Source of the DNA: VRUE01 sp963816785
Lineage (GTDB): Bacteria > Actinomycetota > Thermoleophilia > Solirubrobacterales > 70-9
Direction of reading: 5' to 3'
Assembly (NCBI GenBank): GCA_963816785.1
Contig: CAWFLL010000002.1
Location: forward strand, 372,001-436,000
Length of the DNA stretch: 64,000 nt
Positions 1-8,094 of this stretch are shown here, piece after piece. Position numbers and translations under genes: made by a program. The notes beneath the pieces are model-generated. The model worked only from the letters and a program-made list of their open reading frames with translations, ran no database searches and was not told the DNA's origin. The number at the start of each line of letters is the position of its first letter. Positions within the stretch are counted from its first letter, which is position 1.

Positions 1-749
1 ACCTCCTCGCCGATCCAGCCGTAGCCCTTCTCCTCGAGCTGCTCGACCAACTCGGGCCCGCCTTCCTTGACGATCCGCCCCTCGAACATGACGTGGACGA
101 AGTCGGGCTTGACCATGTGCAGGATGCGCTGGTAGTGGGTGATGATCAGCACCCCCATGTCGGGGCCGGTGAACTTGTTGACGCCGTCGGCGACGGTTCG
201 GAGCGCGTCGATGTCGAGGCCGGAGTCGGTCTCGTCCAGCACCGCGATCTCCGGTCGCAGCAGCGCCAGTTGCAGCAGCTCCATCCGCTTCTTCTCTCCG
301 CCTGAGAAGCCGTCGTTCAGGTAGCGGCTGGAGAAGTCCTTCGGGATGTTCGCTAGGTCCATCGCCTCCTGGGCGATCTTCGCGAAGTCTTTGATCTTGA
401 TCTCAGCCTCGCCTCGCGCCTCGCGCTGGGCGTTGAGGATCATCCGCAGGTACTTGCTGACCGAGACGCCGGGGATCGCCACCGGGTACTGGAAGGCCAT
501 GAAGAGGCCGGCGCGGGAGCGCTCGTCGGGGTCGGCCTCGGTCATGTCCTCGCCCTTGAAGGTGATCGTGCCCTCGGTCACCTCGAAGGACGGGTGGCCC
601 ATGATCGCGTTGGCGAGGGTCGACTTGCCCGACCCGTTCGGCCCCATCAGCGCATGGACCTTCCCCTTCTCCACGTCGAGGTCGAAGCCTCGGAGGATCT
701 CCTTGCCCGCGGCGCTCACGTGCAGGTTGCGTATCTCAAGCTCAGCCAA
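1..749 (-). CDS. sufC: Fe-S cluster assembly ATPase SufC (3' end outside window)
   Basis: ABC-type ATPase of the SUF system, which works with SufB/SufD to build Fe-S clusters in the cytoplasm. The protein opens MAELEIRNLHV and carries a Walker A motif GPNGSGKST close to the N-terminus. The last visible residues (EEKGYGWIGEE) match the usual SufC C-terminus, so only a few residues are missing. I chose the TTG at 749 because a GGAGAA ribosome site lies just upstream and there is no better start. It follows the Rrf2-type regulator on the same strand, with a junction repeat between them. The other suf genes presumably lie beyond the left edge. Confidence 0.9.
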   Translation of the reverse strand, partial: MAELEIRNLHVSAAGKEILRGFDLDVEKGKVHALMGPNGSGKSTLANAIMGHPSFEVTEGTITFKGEDMTEADPDERSRAGLFMAFQYPVAIPGVSVSKYLRMILNAQREARGEAEIKIKDFAKIAQEAMDLANIPKDFSSRYLNDGFSGGEKKRMELLQLALLRPEIAVLDETDSGLDIDALRTVADGVNKFTGPDMGVLIITHYQRILHMVKPDFVHVMFEGRIVKEGGPELVEQLEEKGYGWIGEE

Positions 750-766
750 TTCTTCTCCGTTCCAGT

Positions 767-836
767 TTGGGGGGAATACCGCGTTCGCATGCTCCGCTCG
801 CGCATATCCGGACTGTCACGCTCGCTCGCATGCTCC
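767..836 (-). repeat. Junction repeat, copy E (divergent member)
   Basis: Lies between the stop of the Rrf2-type gene and the start of sufC. It contains GCGAGCGAGCG, then TCCGGATATGCGCGAGCGGAGC, in the same order as the better copies at 56727, 63122 and 17631. An ATGC/GCAT stem can form in its second half. It is the most diverged member and its membership is inferred. Confidence 0.45.
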
Positions 837-1312
837 TAGGCGGCGCTGCCGACGGGCGCCGGGCGCTCCGCCGGGCCGGGGCCGCCCGCGAACTCGACCA
901 GCTCGGCGAGGGTGGTACCGGCGAGCGCCTTGGTGACTCCGCCCTGCACCCGGGTCCAGAGCAGCTTCGTCGCACAGGCGTGGTCGCCGTCGCTTTCGTG
1001 CGAGCAGAGCACCTTTCCCTCCGGGGTCTCATGGAAGCACTCCATCGGGGCGATCTGCCCTTCCAGCGCCTCGACCACGACGTCGAGGGTGATCTCCTCG
1101 GCGGGCATCGCGAGGCGGTAGCCGCCGTGTGCCCCCCGGGTCGAGGTGACCAGGCCGGCCCTGCGCAGCCTGGCGACCAGATGCTCGAGGTAGGAGAGCG
1201 GCAGCCGCTCGGCCTCGGCGACGGCGCTGAGCGAGATCGGCGCCGCGCTGGGCTGACGACCCAGCTCGACCATCAGGCGCACTCCGTACTCGGCTTTGGT
1301 CGAGAACAACAT
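836..1312 (-). CDS. Rrf2 family transcriptional regulator (SufR/IscR-like)
   Basis: 158-residue regulator starting MLFSTKAEYGVRLM, the typical Rrf2 N-terminal winged helix. It has three cysteines, at residues 92, 103 and 113, in the loop where IscR/SufR-type members bind an Fe-S cluster. Being the gene directly before sufC on the same strand, it most likely senses Fe-S status and controls the suf operon; that is inference from family and position. The C-terminal tail after about residue 145 is proline/alanine rich and probably disordered. A TAGGAT element about 12 nt before the start could serve as its -10 box. Confidence 0.88.
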   Translation of the reverse strand: MLFSTKAEYGVRLMVELGRQPSAAPISLSAVAEAERLPLSYLEHLVARLRRAGLVTSTRGAHGGYRLAMPAEEITLDVVVEALEGQIAPMECFHETPEGKVLCSHESDGDHACATKLLWTRVQGGVTKALAGTTLAELVEFAGGPGPAERPAPVGSAA

Positions 1313-1408
1313 CTGCCCTAAATCCTACAAAAGCGGTCGGTTATGCGGATGCGCCTTCGACCGGGTGCCACTCAGTCAGGCAAGACCGCCGCCGTCGGCC
1401 CGGCAGAT

Positions 1409-2038
1409 TCAGGGCTCGATCAGGCCGCGCCGGATCGCGTAGCGGACCAGCTCGACGCGGTCGCGCATCCCGAGCTTCCGCATCGCGTTGGCGCGGTGGT
1501 TCTCGACCGTCTTCTCGGAGAGGTGGAGGATCGCGGCGATCTCCTTCGTCGTGTTGGCCTCGGCGACCAGCTTCACGATCTCCTCCTCGCGCGGGGTCAG
1601 ATCCTCCTCGCCGGTCGAGCCCCGCTCGAGGACGTCCTTGATCAGCAGGCGCTGGGCCTCCGGCGTCAGAAACGGCTCATCGCGCTCGACCGCCCGGATC
1701 GCGGCCAGCAGGTCGGTGTCGGCCTGCGCCTTCAGGACATAGCCCGAGGCACCGGCCTTGAGCGCCTCGAACAGGTAGCGCTCGTCGTCGTGCATGGAGA
1801 GGATCAGGACCGCGACCTCCGGCGCCTGCTCGCGGATCTCGCGCGTCGCCTGGAGGCCGGTCAGCTTCGGCATCTTGACGTCGAGGATCGCGAGGTCGGG
1901 CCGCTCGCGGATCGCCAGCTCGCGCGCCTCGGCGCCGTCGGCCGCCTCTGCGATCACCTCGATGTCCGGCTGGCGCTCGAGCAGCAGCCGCAGCCCGGAG
2001 CGGACGATCCCGTGGTCGTCCGCAATCAGGACCCTCAC
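1409..2038 (-). CDS. NarL/LuxR family response regulator
   Basis: 209-residue cytoplasmic response regulator. The receiver domain occupies about residues 1-120, with acidic residues D7/D8, phospho-acceptor D53 (AILDVKMPK) and conserved K103. A LuxR-type helix-turn-helix follows at about 143-205 (LTPREEEIVKLVAE, then SEKTVENHRANAMRKL). GTG start. The start overlaps the stop of the sensor kinase gene by 4 bases (GTGA), so the two are translationally coupled and form a cognate pair. The genes it controls cannot be read from the window. Confidence 0.92.
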   Translation of the reverse strand: MRVLIADDHGIVRSGLRLLLERQPDIEVIAEAADGAEARELAIRERPDLAILDVKMPKLTGLQATREIREQAPEVAVLILSMHDDERYLFEALKAGASGYVLKAQADTDLLAAIRAVERDEPFLTPEAQRLLIKDVLERGSTGEEDLTPREEEIVKLVAEANTTKEIAAILHLSEKTVENHRANAMRKLGMRDRVELVRYAIRRGLIEP

Positions 2039-2955
2039 GAACGCCGCCTCCTCAGCTCCCGCTCGTCCGGGGGCGGCTGAACCTCAAGTCGGACCGTCGT
2101 GCCCTGGTCCGGGCGCGACTCGATCGTCAGCTCAGCGCCGACCAGCAGCGCCCGCTCCCTCATCCCACCGATCCCGAGGCCGCGCTCGGACTGCTCGAAG
2201 GCGAACCCGCGGCCGTCGTCGGCGACCTCGAGCTCGACGCCGGCTCCGGTGCGCCGCAGCGTCACCGCGATCCGCCCGGCGCCGCTGTGGCGGGCGGCAT
2301 TTGTGAGCGCCTCCTGCGCGACCCGGTAGATGACCAGCTGCACGTCGTCGTCGAGGTCGGAGAAGTCCCCCTCGGTCCGTAGCTCGGCCTCGACGTCCGG
2401 CCGCGTGACCTGCTCCACCTGACCGGCGATCGCCGCCGCGAGGCCGAGGTCGTCGAGCGCCGCCGGCCGCAGCTGGCGGGCCAGCGCGAGCAGCTCCCGC
2501 ATCGCCTTGTTGGCGAGGGCCTTCGTCTGGTCGACCTCGGCGGCGAGCTCCGGGGGCGCCTCCTCGCGGACCGCCTCGAGCCGCAGCAGCAGCCCGGTCA
2601 GCGACTGGTTCACCTCGTCGTGGAGGTCTCGCGCGATCCGCGCTCGCTCCTCCTCCTGGGCCCGCAGGGCGGCGGATCCCGCCCGGCGGCGCTCCGCCTC
2701 GAGGCGCTGCATCATCCGCAGGAAGGCAAGCTCGATCCGCTCGACCTCCTCGGTCTCCCCGACCCCGTCGATCGACGGCGGCAGCACGGGACCCGGGCGG
2801 CTCAGGTCGACCTTCTCCATCTCCTCGATCAGGTCCTCCAGCGGCGCGAAGCGGCGCCGCTGGGCCATCAGGCCCAAGGCGAGCGCCGCCGCCAGGACGG
2901 CGAGCGCTACGATCGCCACGGTCGTCAGCGGGTGCTCCTCGGTCGCACTGGCCAA
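2035..2955 (-). CDS. Sensor histidine kinase, HisKA_3 type (NarX/LiaS-like)
   Basis: 306-residue kinase with one N-terminal membrane helix (about residues 11-30), a short HAMP-like linker, and the HisKA_3 dimerisation box RIARDLHDEVNQSL with the phospho-acceptor histidine. The ATPase domain has an N box (EALTNAARHS) and a G box (DDGRGF, then GLGIGGMRERA). There is almost no extracytoplasmic part, so it probably senses within the membrane or the cytoplasm, or works with a partner. TTG start; an 11-kb-independent hairpin lies just upstream. Partner of the overlapping response regulator. Confidence 0.9.
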   Translation of the reverse strand: MASATEEHPLTTVAIVALAVLAAALALGLMAQRRRFAPLEDLIEEMEKVDLSRPGPVLPPSIDGVGETEEVERIELAFLRMMQRLEAERRRAGSAALRAQEEERARIARDLHDEVNQSLTGLLLRLEAVREEAPPELAAEVDQTKALANKAMRELLALARQLRPAALDDLGLAAAIAGQVEQVTRPDVEAELRTEGDFSDLDDDVQLVIYRVAQEALTNAARHSGAGRIAVTLRRTGAGVELEVADDGRGFAFEQSERGLGIGGMRERALLVGAELTIESRPDQGTTVRLEVQPPPDERELRRRRS

Positions 2956-2960
2956 GCCTA

Positions 2961-2987
2961 GAGCCGCCCACGCCGCCTGGGCGGCTC
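2961..2987. other. Perfect 10-bp inverted repeat in divergent promoter region
   Basis: GAGCCGCCCA and TGGGCGGCTC are separated by 7 bases. The element sits 5 nt from the TTG start of the sensor kinase and about 95 nt before htpX. In the kinase mRNA it would form a stable hairpin next to the start codon; it could equally be a protein-binding palindrome. Which one cannot be told from sequence. Confidence 0.5.
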
Positions 2988-3080
2988 AGGGTTGGCGAAT
3001 AGGGGTTGGCACCCATAGGCGTTTCGGCCCTGGATCGCAATACTTTCCCGAGCAGCGCAAACCGACCAGGAGCGAAAGCG

Positions 3081-3941
3081 ATGACCACCACCAAGCAGTC
3101 CACCTTCGGCGCGACCCTCCGCACCACGATCCTGCTGGCCTCGCTCACCGGGTTGCTGGTCGTGATCGGCGCTCTGATCGGCGGGCCCAGCACGGCCGCG
3201 CTCTTCCTCGGCATCGGCCTCCTGCTCAACCTCGGCTCGTATTTCTTCAGCGACAAATTGGCCCTGAAAATGAGCGGCGCCAAGCCGCTCGAGGAGTCGG
3301 AAGCCCCGCGCATCTACCAGATCGTCCGCGAACTGACGACCCGCGCCGGCCTGCCGATGCCGCGCCTCTACCTGATCCCCCAAGATCAACCCAACGCCTT
3401 CGCGACCGGCCGCAACCCCAAGCACGCCGCGGTCGCGGTCACGCAGGGGATCACGAAACTGCTGTCGGAGGATGAGCTCCGCGGCGTCCTCGCCCACGAG
3501 CTCGCGCACGTCCAGCATCGCGACATCCTGATCCAGTCTGTGGCTGCCGCGATCGGCGGTGCGATCACCTACATCGCGTACATGATGCTGTGGTTCGGCG
3601 GCGAGGACGAGTCGCCGCTGGGCCTGGTCGCCTCGCTGGCGCTGGTCCTGCTGGCGCCGATCGCGGCCTCGATCATCCAGCTCTCGATCTCGCGCCAGCG
3701 CGAGTACGCAGCTGACGCCGGCGGCGCCGAGATCTGCGGCAACCCGGAGTCGCTGGCGAGCGCCCTGCTGCGACTCGAGCAGGGGGCGCAGGCGATCCCG
3801 ATGCAGGTCAACCAGGCCGCCGAGCCGCTCTACATCGTCAAGCCGTTCTCGGGCGGTGGGATCTCGAGGCTCTTCTCGACCCACCCGCCGATCGAGGAGC
3901 GCGTCCGCCGGCTGCGCCAGATGCGGCCTTCCCTCGGCTAG
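3081..3941 (+). CDS. htpX: M48 family zinc metalloprotease HtpX
   Basis: 286-residue membrane protease of the HtpX family, which degrades misfolded membrane proteins. Membrane helices lie at about 14-34 and 38-56, the zinc motif HELAH at residues 139-143, two further helices at about 155-200, and the third-ligand region REYAADAGG after them. The ATG at 3081 follows CAGGAGCG and gives the usual family length. An in-frame start 75 bases upstream would add a non-hydrophobic tail and is rejected. The gene is divergent from the two-component system, and its control is not visible. Confidence 0.92.
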   Translation: MTTTKQSTFGATLRTTILLASLTGLLVVIGALIGGPSTAALFLGIGLLLNLGSYFFSDKLALKMSGAKPLEESEAPRIYQIVRELTTRAGLPMPRLYLIPQDQPNAFATGRNPKHAAVAVTQGITKLLSEDELRGVLAHELAHVQHRDILIQSVAAAIGGAITYIAYMMLWFGGEDESPLGLVASLALVLLAPIAASIIQLSISRQREYAADAGGAEICGNPESLASALLRLEQGAQAIPMQVNQAAEPLYIVKPFSGGGISRLFSTHPPIEERVRRLRQMRPSLG

Positions 3942-3970
3942 ACCGGTACTCGCGGCGATAACGTGGGCCT

Positions 3971-4867
3971 GTGAGACGGTGGCTCCTCACAGCAGCGGCG
4001 ATGAGCGCCATGATCGGCGCTCTGGCTGCCGGCGCGCAGTCCAGCTTCCCCGGCCGCGCCGGGAAGATCGCGCTCGCCTCGGGCCTCTCCGGTGCTCGGC
4101 AGTACCGGATCCAGACGATGAGCCCGGGCGGGAAGGGCGTACGGACGATCCTGAGCGCCCCGCTTACCAGCATCTTTGCCCAGGGCGAGCCCTCCTATTC
4201 CCCCGATGGCTCTCTGATCGCCTTCGAGCTCGAAGACGACATCTATGTCGTCGACGCCGACGGCACCGACCTGCGCCAGGTGACAAGCGGAGCGCAGAAG
4301 GACTCGAATCCCACCTTTTCCCCGGGCGGCGCCACCCTCGCCTTCTCCCGGATCGCCCCGGGCGGCTACGAGATCTTCTCGATCGGCATCGACGGCAGCG
4401 GCCTGACCCAGCTCACCACCGAGAAAGGCAACGACCGCGACCCGGTGTGGTCGCCCAGGGGCAATGCAATCGCCTTCGTCAGCAACCGCAGTGGCACCCC
4501 CCACATCTGGCTGATGCGGCCGGACGGCAGCTACCAGCGGCTGCTCACCCCCGATCGTAAGAGCCGCCGCGACGGCCAGTCCCAGCCCGAGTTCTCGCCG
4601 AGCGGGGGGAGGCTTGTCTTCTCCAGGGGAGCCGATCTCGTCTCAACCCGCGTCGACGGCACCGATCGCACGGTGCTCAACCGCACCGGCATCCTGATCC
4701 AGCCCACCTACTCGCCGGACGGGCACAGGATCGCGGCGCTGGAAGCGTTCCGGAACCGCAGGGACCACGACATCGTCGTCATGGGCGCCGATGGCTCCGA
4801 CAAACGCACGATCAGGAGCCATGTGGCCAACGTCTACGGCATCGGCTGGCAGCCACTGCCGCGCTGA
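3971..4867 (+). CDS. Secreted TolB-like beta-propeller protein
   Basis: 298-residue protein with an N-terminal signal peptide (RRWLLTAAAMSAMIGALAAGAQS). At least five TolB/WD40-like blades follow, recognisable by the repeated pattern P-x-(Y/F)-SP-(D/G)-G with I-A-F or L-A-F. Such propellers bind proteins or ligands outside the membrane. There is no Tol/Pal gene nearby, and Gram-positive TolB-like propellers usually have unknown roles. GTG start 29 bases after htpX. Confidence 0.75.
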   Translation: MRRWLLTAAAMSAMIGALAAGAQSSFPGRAGKIALASGLSGARQYRIQTMSPGGKGVRTILSAPLTSIFAQGEPSYSPDGSLIAFELEDDIYVVDADGTDLRQVTSGAQKDSNPTFSPGGATLAFSRIAPGGYEIFSIGIDGSGLTQLTTEKGNDRDPVWSPRGNAIAFVSNRSGTPHIWLMRPDGSYQRLLTPDRKSRRDGQSQPEFSPSGGRLVFSRGADLVSTRVDGTDRTVLNRTGILIQPTYSPDGHRIAALEAFRNRRDHDIVVMGADGSDKRTIRSHVANVYGIGWQPLPR

Positions 4868-4922
4868 TCCCGGAGACGGGTCTGTTCGATCTCGCCGCCC
4901 GCCGAAAGTTCCCGTTTGGCGC

Positions 4923-4941
4923 GCTATACTTATTGAAGTAA
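4923..4941 (+). promoter_or_regulatory. Promoter-like motif shared with cysM (copy 1)
   Basis: GCTATACTTATTGAAGTAA lies 31 bases before the rhodanese-MoeB gene. It contains a good -10 box (TATACT) and an inverted repeat TACTT-N4-AAGTA. The same 19 bases with one change lie before cysM at 9018-9036. This suggests a common promoter with an operator over the -10 box for the two halves of the cysteine pathway. Confidence 0.65.
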
Positions 4942-4971
4942 AAGCCGATCCGGATTCGGGGATTTGACGGA

Positions 4972-6132
4972 ATGACCACCAGCGCGCAGACCACGCAGAA
5001 GATCGAGGAGATCGAGCCCTTCGAGGCCGCCGAGGAGATCGAGGGCGGCGATGTCGTCCTGATCGACACCCGCGAGCCGCACGAGTACGAGGAGGCTCAC
5101 CTCGAGGGCGCCAAGCTCGTGCCGCCCGGCCTGCTCGGCGATGAGATCACCACCGCGGCGCCCGACAAGTCGGCTCGGACGATCCTCTACTGCCGCAGCG
5201 GCAACCGCTCCTTCAAGGCGGCCGAGCAGATGCAGGCGCTCGGCTACGAGAACGTCGCCTCGGTGGGCGGCGGGATCGTCGCCTGGCAGGAGCAGGGGCT
5301 GCCGGTCGTCGCCGCGACCGGGCTGACGCCCGAGCAGCGCGACCGCTACTCACGCCACACCCTGCTGCCCGAGGTCGGGGTCGACGGCCAGCTGAAGATG
5401 CTGAACGCCAAGGTGCTGCTGGTCGGCGCCGGCGGGCTCGGCGCGCCAGCCGCCCTCTACCTCGCCGCGGCCGGGATCGGCACGCTTGGCCTCGTCGACG
5501 ACGACGTCGTCGACGCCTCCAACCTGCAGCGCCAGGTGATCCACAACACCGACCGGATCGGCCTCCCGAAGACCGAGTCGGCGCGGCTGACGATCGAGGC
5601 GCTCAACCCCGATGTTGACGTCGTCGAGCATCGCACCCGCCTCGATGCCTCCAACATCATCGAGATCCTCAGCGATTACGACGTGATCGTCGACGGGGCC
5701 GACAACTTCCCCACCCGCTATCTGCTGAACGACGCCTCGGTGCGGCTGCGCAAGCCGGTGGTCTCGGCCTCGATCCTCAGCTTCGACGGCCAGGTCTCCA
5801 CCTTCGTCCCCTTCGAGGGTCCCTGCTACCGCTGCCTCTACCCGACCCCGCCGCCGGCCGAGCTTGCGCCGAGCTGCTCCGCGAACGGCGTGCTCGGCGT
5901 GATGGCCGGGACGATGGGCCTGCTGCAGGCGAACGAGGTGCTGAAGCTGGTGATCGGGATGGGCGAGCCGCTGGTCGGGCGGCTGCTGCTGTTCGAGGCG
6001 CTCAGCACCCGCTTCACCGAGCTCAAGGTCCGCCGCGACCCCGATTGCCCTGTCTGCGGCGAGAACGCGCCCGAGATCCCGGAGTCGGAGCTGGGCCAGT
6101 TCCCCGACTACGAGCTCTTCTGCAACGGCTGA
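4972..6132 (+). CDS. moeZ: Rhodanese-MoeB fusion: adenylyltransferase/sulfurtransferase for CysO
   Basis: 386-residue fusion. Residues 10-113 are a rhodanese domain with catalytic C74 in the loop YCRSGNRS. Residues 118-370 are a ThiF/MoeB E1-like domain with nucleotide loop GAGGLG (152-157), zinc pairs C285/C288 and CPVC near the end, and active-site C302. By family it adenylates the C-terminus of a ubiquitin-like carrier and passes sulfur to make a thiocarboxylate. CysO lies 18 bases downstream, so CysO is the likely substrate. In the mycobacterial enzyme MoeZ the rhodanese domain is C-terminal; here it is N-terminal, so the symbol marks function rather than identical architecture. Confidence 0.85.
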   Translation: MTTSAQTTQKIEEIEPFEAAEEIEGGDVVLIDTREPHEYEEAHLEGAKLVPPGLLGDEITTAAPDKSARTILYCRSGNRSFKAAEQMQALGYENVASVGGGIVAWQEQGLPVVAATGLTPEQRDRYSRHTLLPEVGVDGQLKMLNAKVLLVGAGGLGAPAALYLAAAGIGTLGLVDDDVVDASNLQRQVIHNTDRIGLPKTESARLTIEALNPDVDVVEHRTRLDASNIIEILSDYDVIVDGADNFPTRYLLNDASVRLRKPVVSASILSFDGQVSTFVPFEGPCYRCLYPTPPPAELAPSCSANGVLGVMAGTMGLLQANEVLKLVIGMGEPLVGRLLLFEALSTRFTELKVRRDPDCPVCGENAPEIPESELGQFPDYELFCNG

Positions 6133-6150
6133 AGCGATAGGTTCCGGTCG

Positions 6151-6426
6151 ATGGCGACGGTGCGGATTCCCCCTGTGCTGAGACCGCAGACCGGCGGCCA
6201 GGCCGAGGTCGAGGCGGCCGGGGCCAACGTGGGCGAGGTCCTGCTGGCGCTGACCGGCGAGCACCCCGACACCGAGCCGCAGCTGTTCGGGCCCGACGGC
6301 GATCTCAACCGTTACGTCAACGTCTACCTAAACGACGAGGACGTGCGGGTCCTGGACGGCCTCGACACCGCGGTCGCGGACGCCGACACGGTCGTGATCC
6401 TGCCGGCGATGGCCGGCGGGCGCTAG
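6151..6426 (+). CDS. cysO: Sulfur carrier protein CysO (ubiquitin/MoaD fold)
   Basis: 91-residue MoaD/ThiS-fold carrier. It resembles mycobacterial CysO along its length (start VRIPPVLRPQTGGQ, centre RYVNVYLNDEDVR, end VVILPAMAGG). As a thiocarboxylate it would donate sulfur to CysM, giving CysO-cysteine, which Mec then hydrolyses. Oddity: the protein ends in GGR, with one arginine after the diglycine, so the C-terminus must be trimmed before activation. The next gene is convergent, with stops 7 bases apart. Confidence 0.9.
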   Translation: MATVRIPPVLRPQTGGQAEVEAAGANVGEVLLALTGEHPDTEPQLFGPDGDLNRYVNVYLNDEDVRVLDGLDTAVADADTVVILPAMAGGR

Positions 6427-6433
6427 CGGCGCG

Positions 6434-7249
6434 TCAGTGTTCGAGCACAAGCCCGAGGAAGCGCTTGGTGCGCTCCTCGCGCGGTTCGTCGAGCACCTTT
6501 GAAGGAGGGCCCTGCTCGACGATCAGGCCGGCGTCCATGAAGACGACCCGGTCGCAGACATCGCGGGCGAATCCCATCTCGTGGGTGACGACGACCATCG
6601 TCATTCCCTCCGTTACGAGCTCCCTCATCACGTCGAGGACCTCTTTGATCAGCTCCGGGTCGAGGGCGCTGGTCACCTCGTCGAAGAGCATCAGGTGGGG
6701 GTCCATCGCAAGCGCCCGGGCGATCGCCACCCGCTGCTGCTGGCCGCCGGAGAGCCGTTCGGGGTACTGATCGAGCTTGTCGGCGAGGCCGACCCGTTCG
6801 AGCAGCGCGGTTCCCTTCGCACGTGCCTCCTCGCGCGAGCGGCCGAGCGCCTTTTCCGGCGCCATCGTCACGTTCTGCAGCGCCGTGCGATGGGGGAAGA
6901 GGTTGAGCTGCTGGAAGACCATTCCAATCCGTTGCCGCAGAAAATCGACATCCCAGCCGGACTCGCCGTCGCCCGATCCCGACCCCTTGCAGACGTCGTG
7001 GCCCTCGAGAAAGATCTCGCCCTTCTCGGGTGGCTCGAGCAGGTTGATGCAGCGCAGCAATGTGCTCTTGCCGGAGCCGCTCGGCCCGACCACGCAGACG
7101 ACTTCGCTTTTGCTCACCTCGAGATCGATCCCCCGCAGTACCTCGAGGTCACCGAAGCGTTTGTGGATCCCCTCCAGCCTCAGCAGCGCGCCGTCGTAGT
7201 TGGAGCCACCGGCATCGGAGATCGTCATCGATTTGGGCATCACCCCCAT
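6434..7249 (-). CDS. Polar amino acid ABC transporter, ATP-binding protein (GlnQ/TcyC-like)
   Basis: 271-residue ATPase of the polar amino acid uptake family. Walker A is GPSGSGKST, signature LSGGQQQR, Walker B LMLFDEVTSALDPEL. Last gene of a three-gene unit (binding protein, permease, ATPase); its ATG shares one base with the permease stop (TAATG). The first 20 residues have no counterpart in the family core, so an ATG a few codons in is possible. The substrate is not fixed by sequence. The position inside a cysteine-biosynthesis locus makes cystine a good guess. Confidence 0.88.
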   Translation of the reverse strand: MGVMPKSMTISDAGGSNYDGALLRLEGIHKRFGDLEVLRGIDLEVSKSEVVCVVGPSGSGKSTLLRCINLLEPPEKGEIFLEGHDVCKGSGSGDGESGWDVDFLRQRIGMVFQQLNLFPHRTALQNVTMAPEKALGRSREEARAKGTALLERVGLADKLDQYPERLSGGQQQRVAIARALAMDPHLMLFDEVTSALDPELIKEVLDVMRELVTEGMTMVVVTHEMGFARDVCDRVVFMDAGLIVEQGPPSKVLDEPREERTKRFLGLVLEH

Positions 7250-7992
7250 TACAGCGCCTCGACGCGGGAGACACCACGGCTGAAGCGCCGCTGCTCGCGG
7301 GAGATCAAACGGTCGACCAGCCGCGCCAGCGGCAGGGTGATGAGCAGGAACATGATCGCGCCCAGCGTCAGAGCCGAGCTGTTGAAGGTCTCTCCCTGGA
7401 TGTCCCTCCCCACGTGGGCGACCTCGTTGAGGGCGATCACGCCGACCAGGGTGGTGTCCTTCATCAGCGCGATGAAGTCATTGAGAAGCGGGGCGATCAC
7501 CTTGCGCACCGCCTGCGGGACGATCACATTCCGCATTGTCTGGCTATAGCTCATCCCCAGCGATCGGGCGGCCTCCATCTGCCCACCGGGAACCGCCTCG
7601 ATCCCCGCCCGATAGACCTCGGCCATGTAGGCCCCGTACGTGATCGTGATTGCCATCACCCCGTACCAGAAGGGGTCGGGTCTGCCGAACCAGTGGGGGA
7701 TCGCGATCGAATCCGGAATCGGCAGGAAGGGGAGGCTGCCGGAGATCAGGAGGATGATCAGAAGCAGCGGTATGCCGCGGAAGACGTCGATATAGGACAC
7801 GGCCAGGAATCGCACCGGCAGGAATCCCCTGCCCGGCAGCTGGCGCAACAACGCCAGGACGAGACCCCAGGCCAGGGAGAGGGCTCCCGAAATGATCGAG
7901 AGTTCAACCGTCAGGATGAACCCTTCAAGGACCTCGTCGAAATGTTCTCCCATCAAAGAGAGGTCGAAGTACTGATTGAGGATCTCGTTCAT
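7249..7992 (-). CDS. Polar amino acid ABC transporter, permease protein
   Basis: 247-residue inner-membrane permease of the HisM/GlnP family with about five membrane helices. The cytoplasmic EAA loop reads QMEAARSLGMSYSQTMRNVIVPQAV and docks with the ATPase. Only one permease gene is present, so the transporter probably uses a homodimer. It is separated from the binding-protein gene by about 100 bases holding an intrinsic terminator, which should lower its expression relative to the binding protein. Confidence 0.88.
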   Translation of the reverse strand: MNEILNQYFDLSLMGEHFDEVLEGFILTVELSIISGALSLAWGLVLALLRQLPGRGFLPVRFLAVSYIDVFRGIPLLLIILLISGSLPFLPIPDSIAIPHWFGRPDPFWYGVMAITITYGAYMAEVYRAGIEAVPGGQMEAARSLGMSYSQTMRNVIVPQAVRKVIAPLLNDFIALMKDTTLVGVIALNEVAHVGRDIQGETFNSSALTLGAIMFLLITLPLARLVDRLISREQRRFSRGVSRVEAL

Positions 7993-8032
7993 CCCGCTCT
8001 CCTAGTCTTGGATGCCGGGCCGATTTCACGTA

Positions 8033-8060
8033 AAAGGGGCGCCATCCGCGGCGCCCCTTT
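8033..8060 (-). terminator. Intrinsic terminator/attenuator between binding protein and permease
   Basis: Read on the minus strand, AAAGGGGCGCC and GGCGCCCCTTT form a perfect 11-bp stem with a 6-base loop, followed by TTTTA. It lies 35 bases after the stop of the binding-protein gene and 41 before the permease start. That is the classic place for partial termination to make binding protein in excess. Confidence 0.8.
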
Positions 8061-8094
8061 CAGTCTGCCTGCTGGTTGTCGGGCTGGCCCAGGC

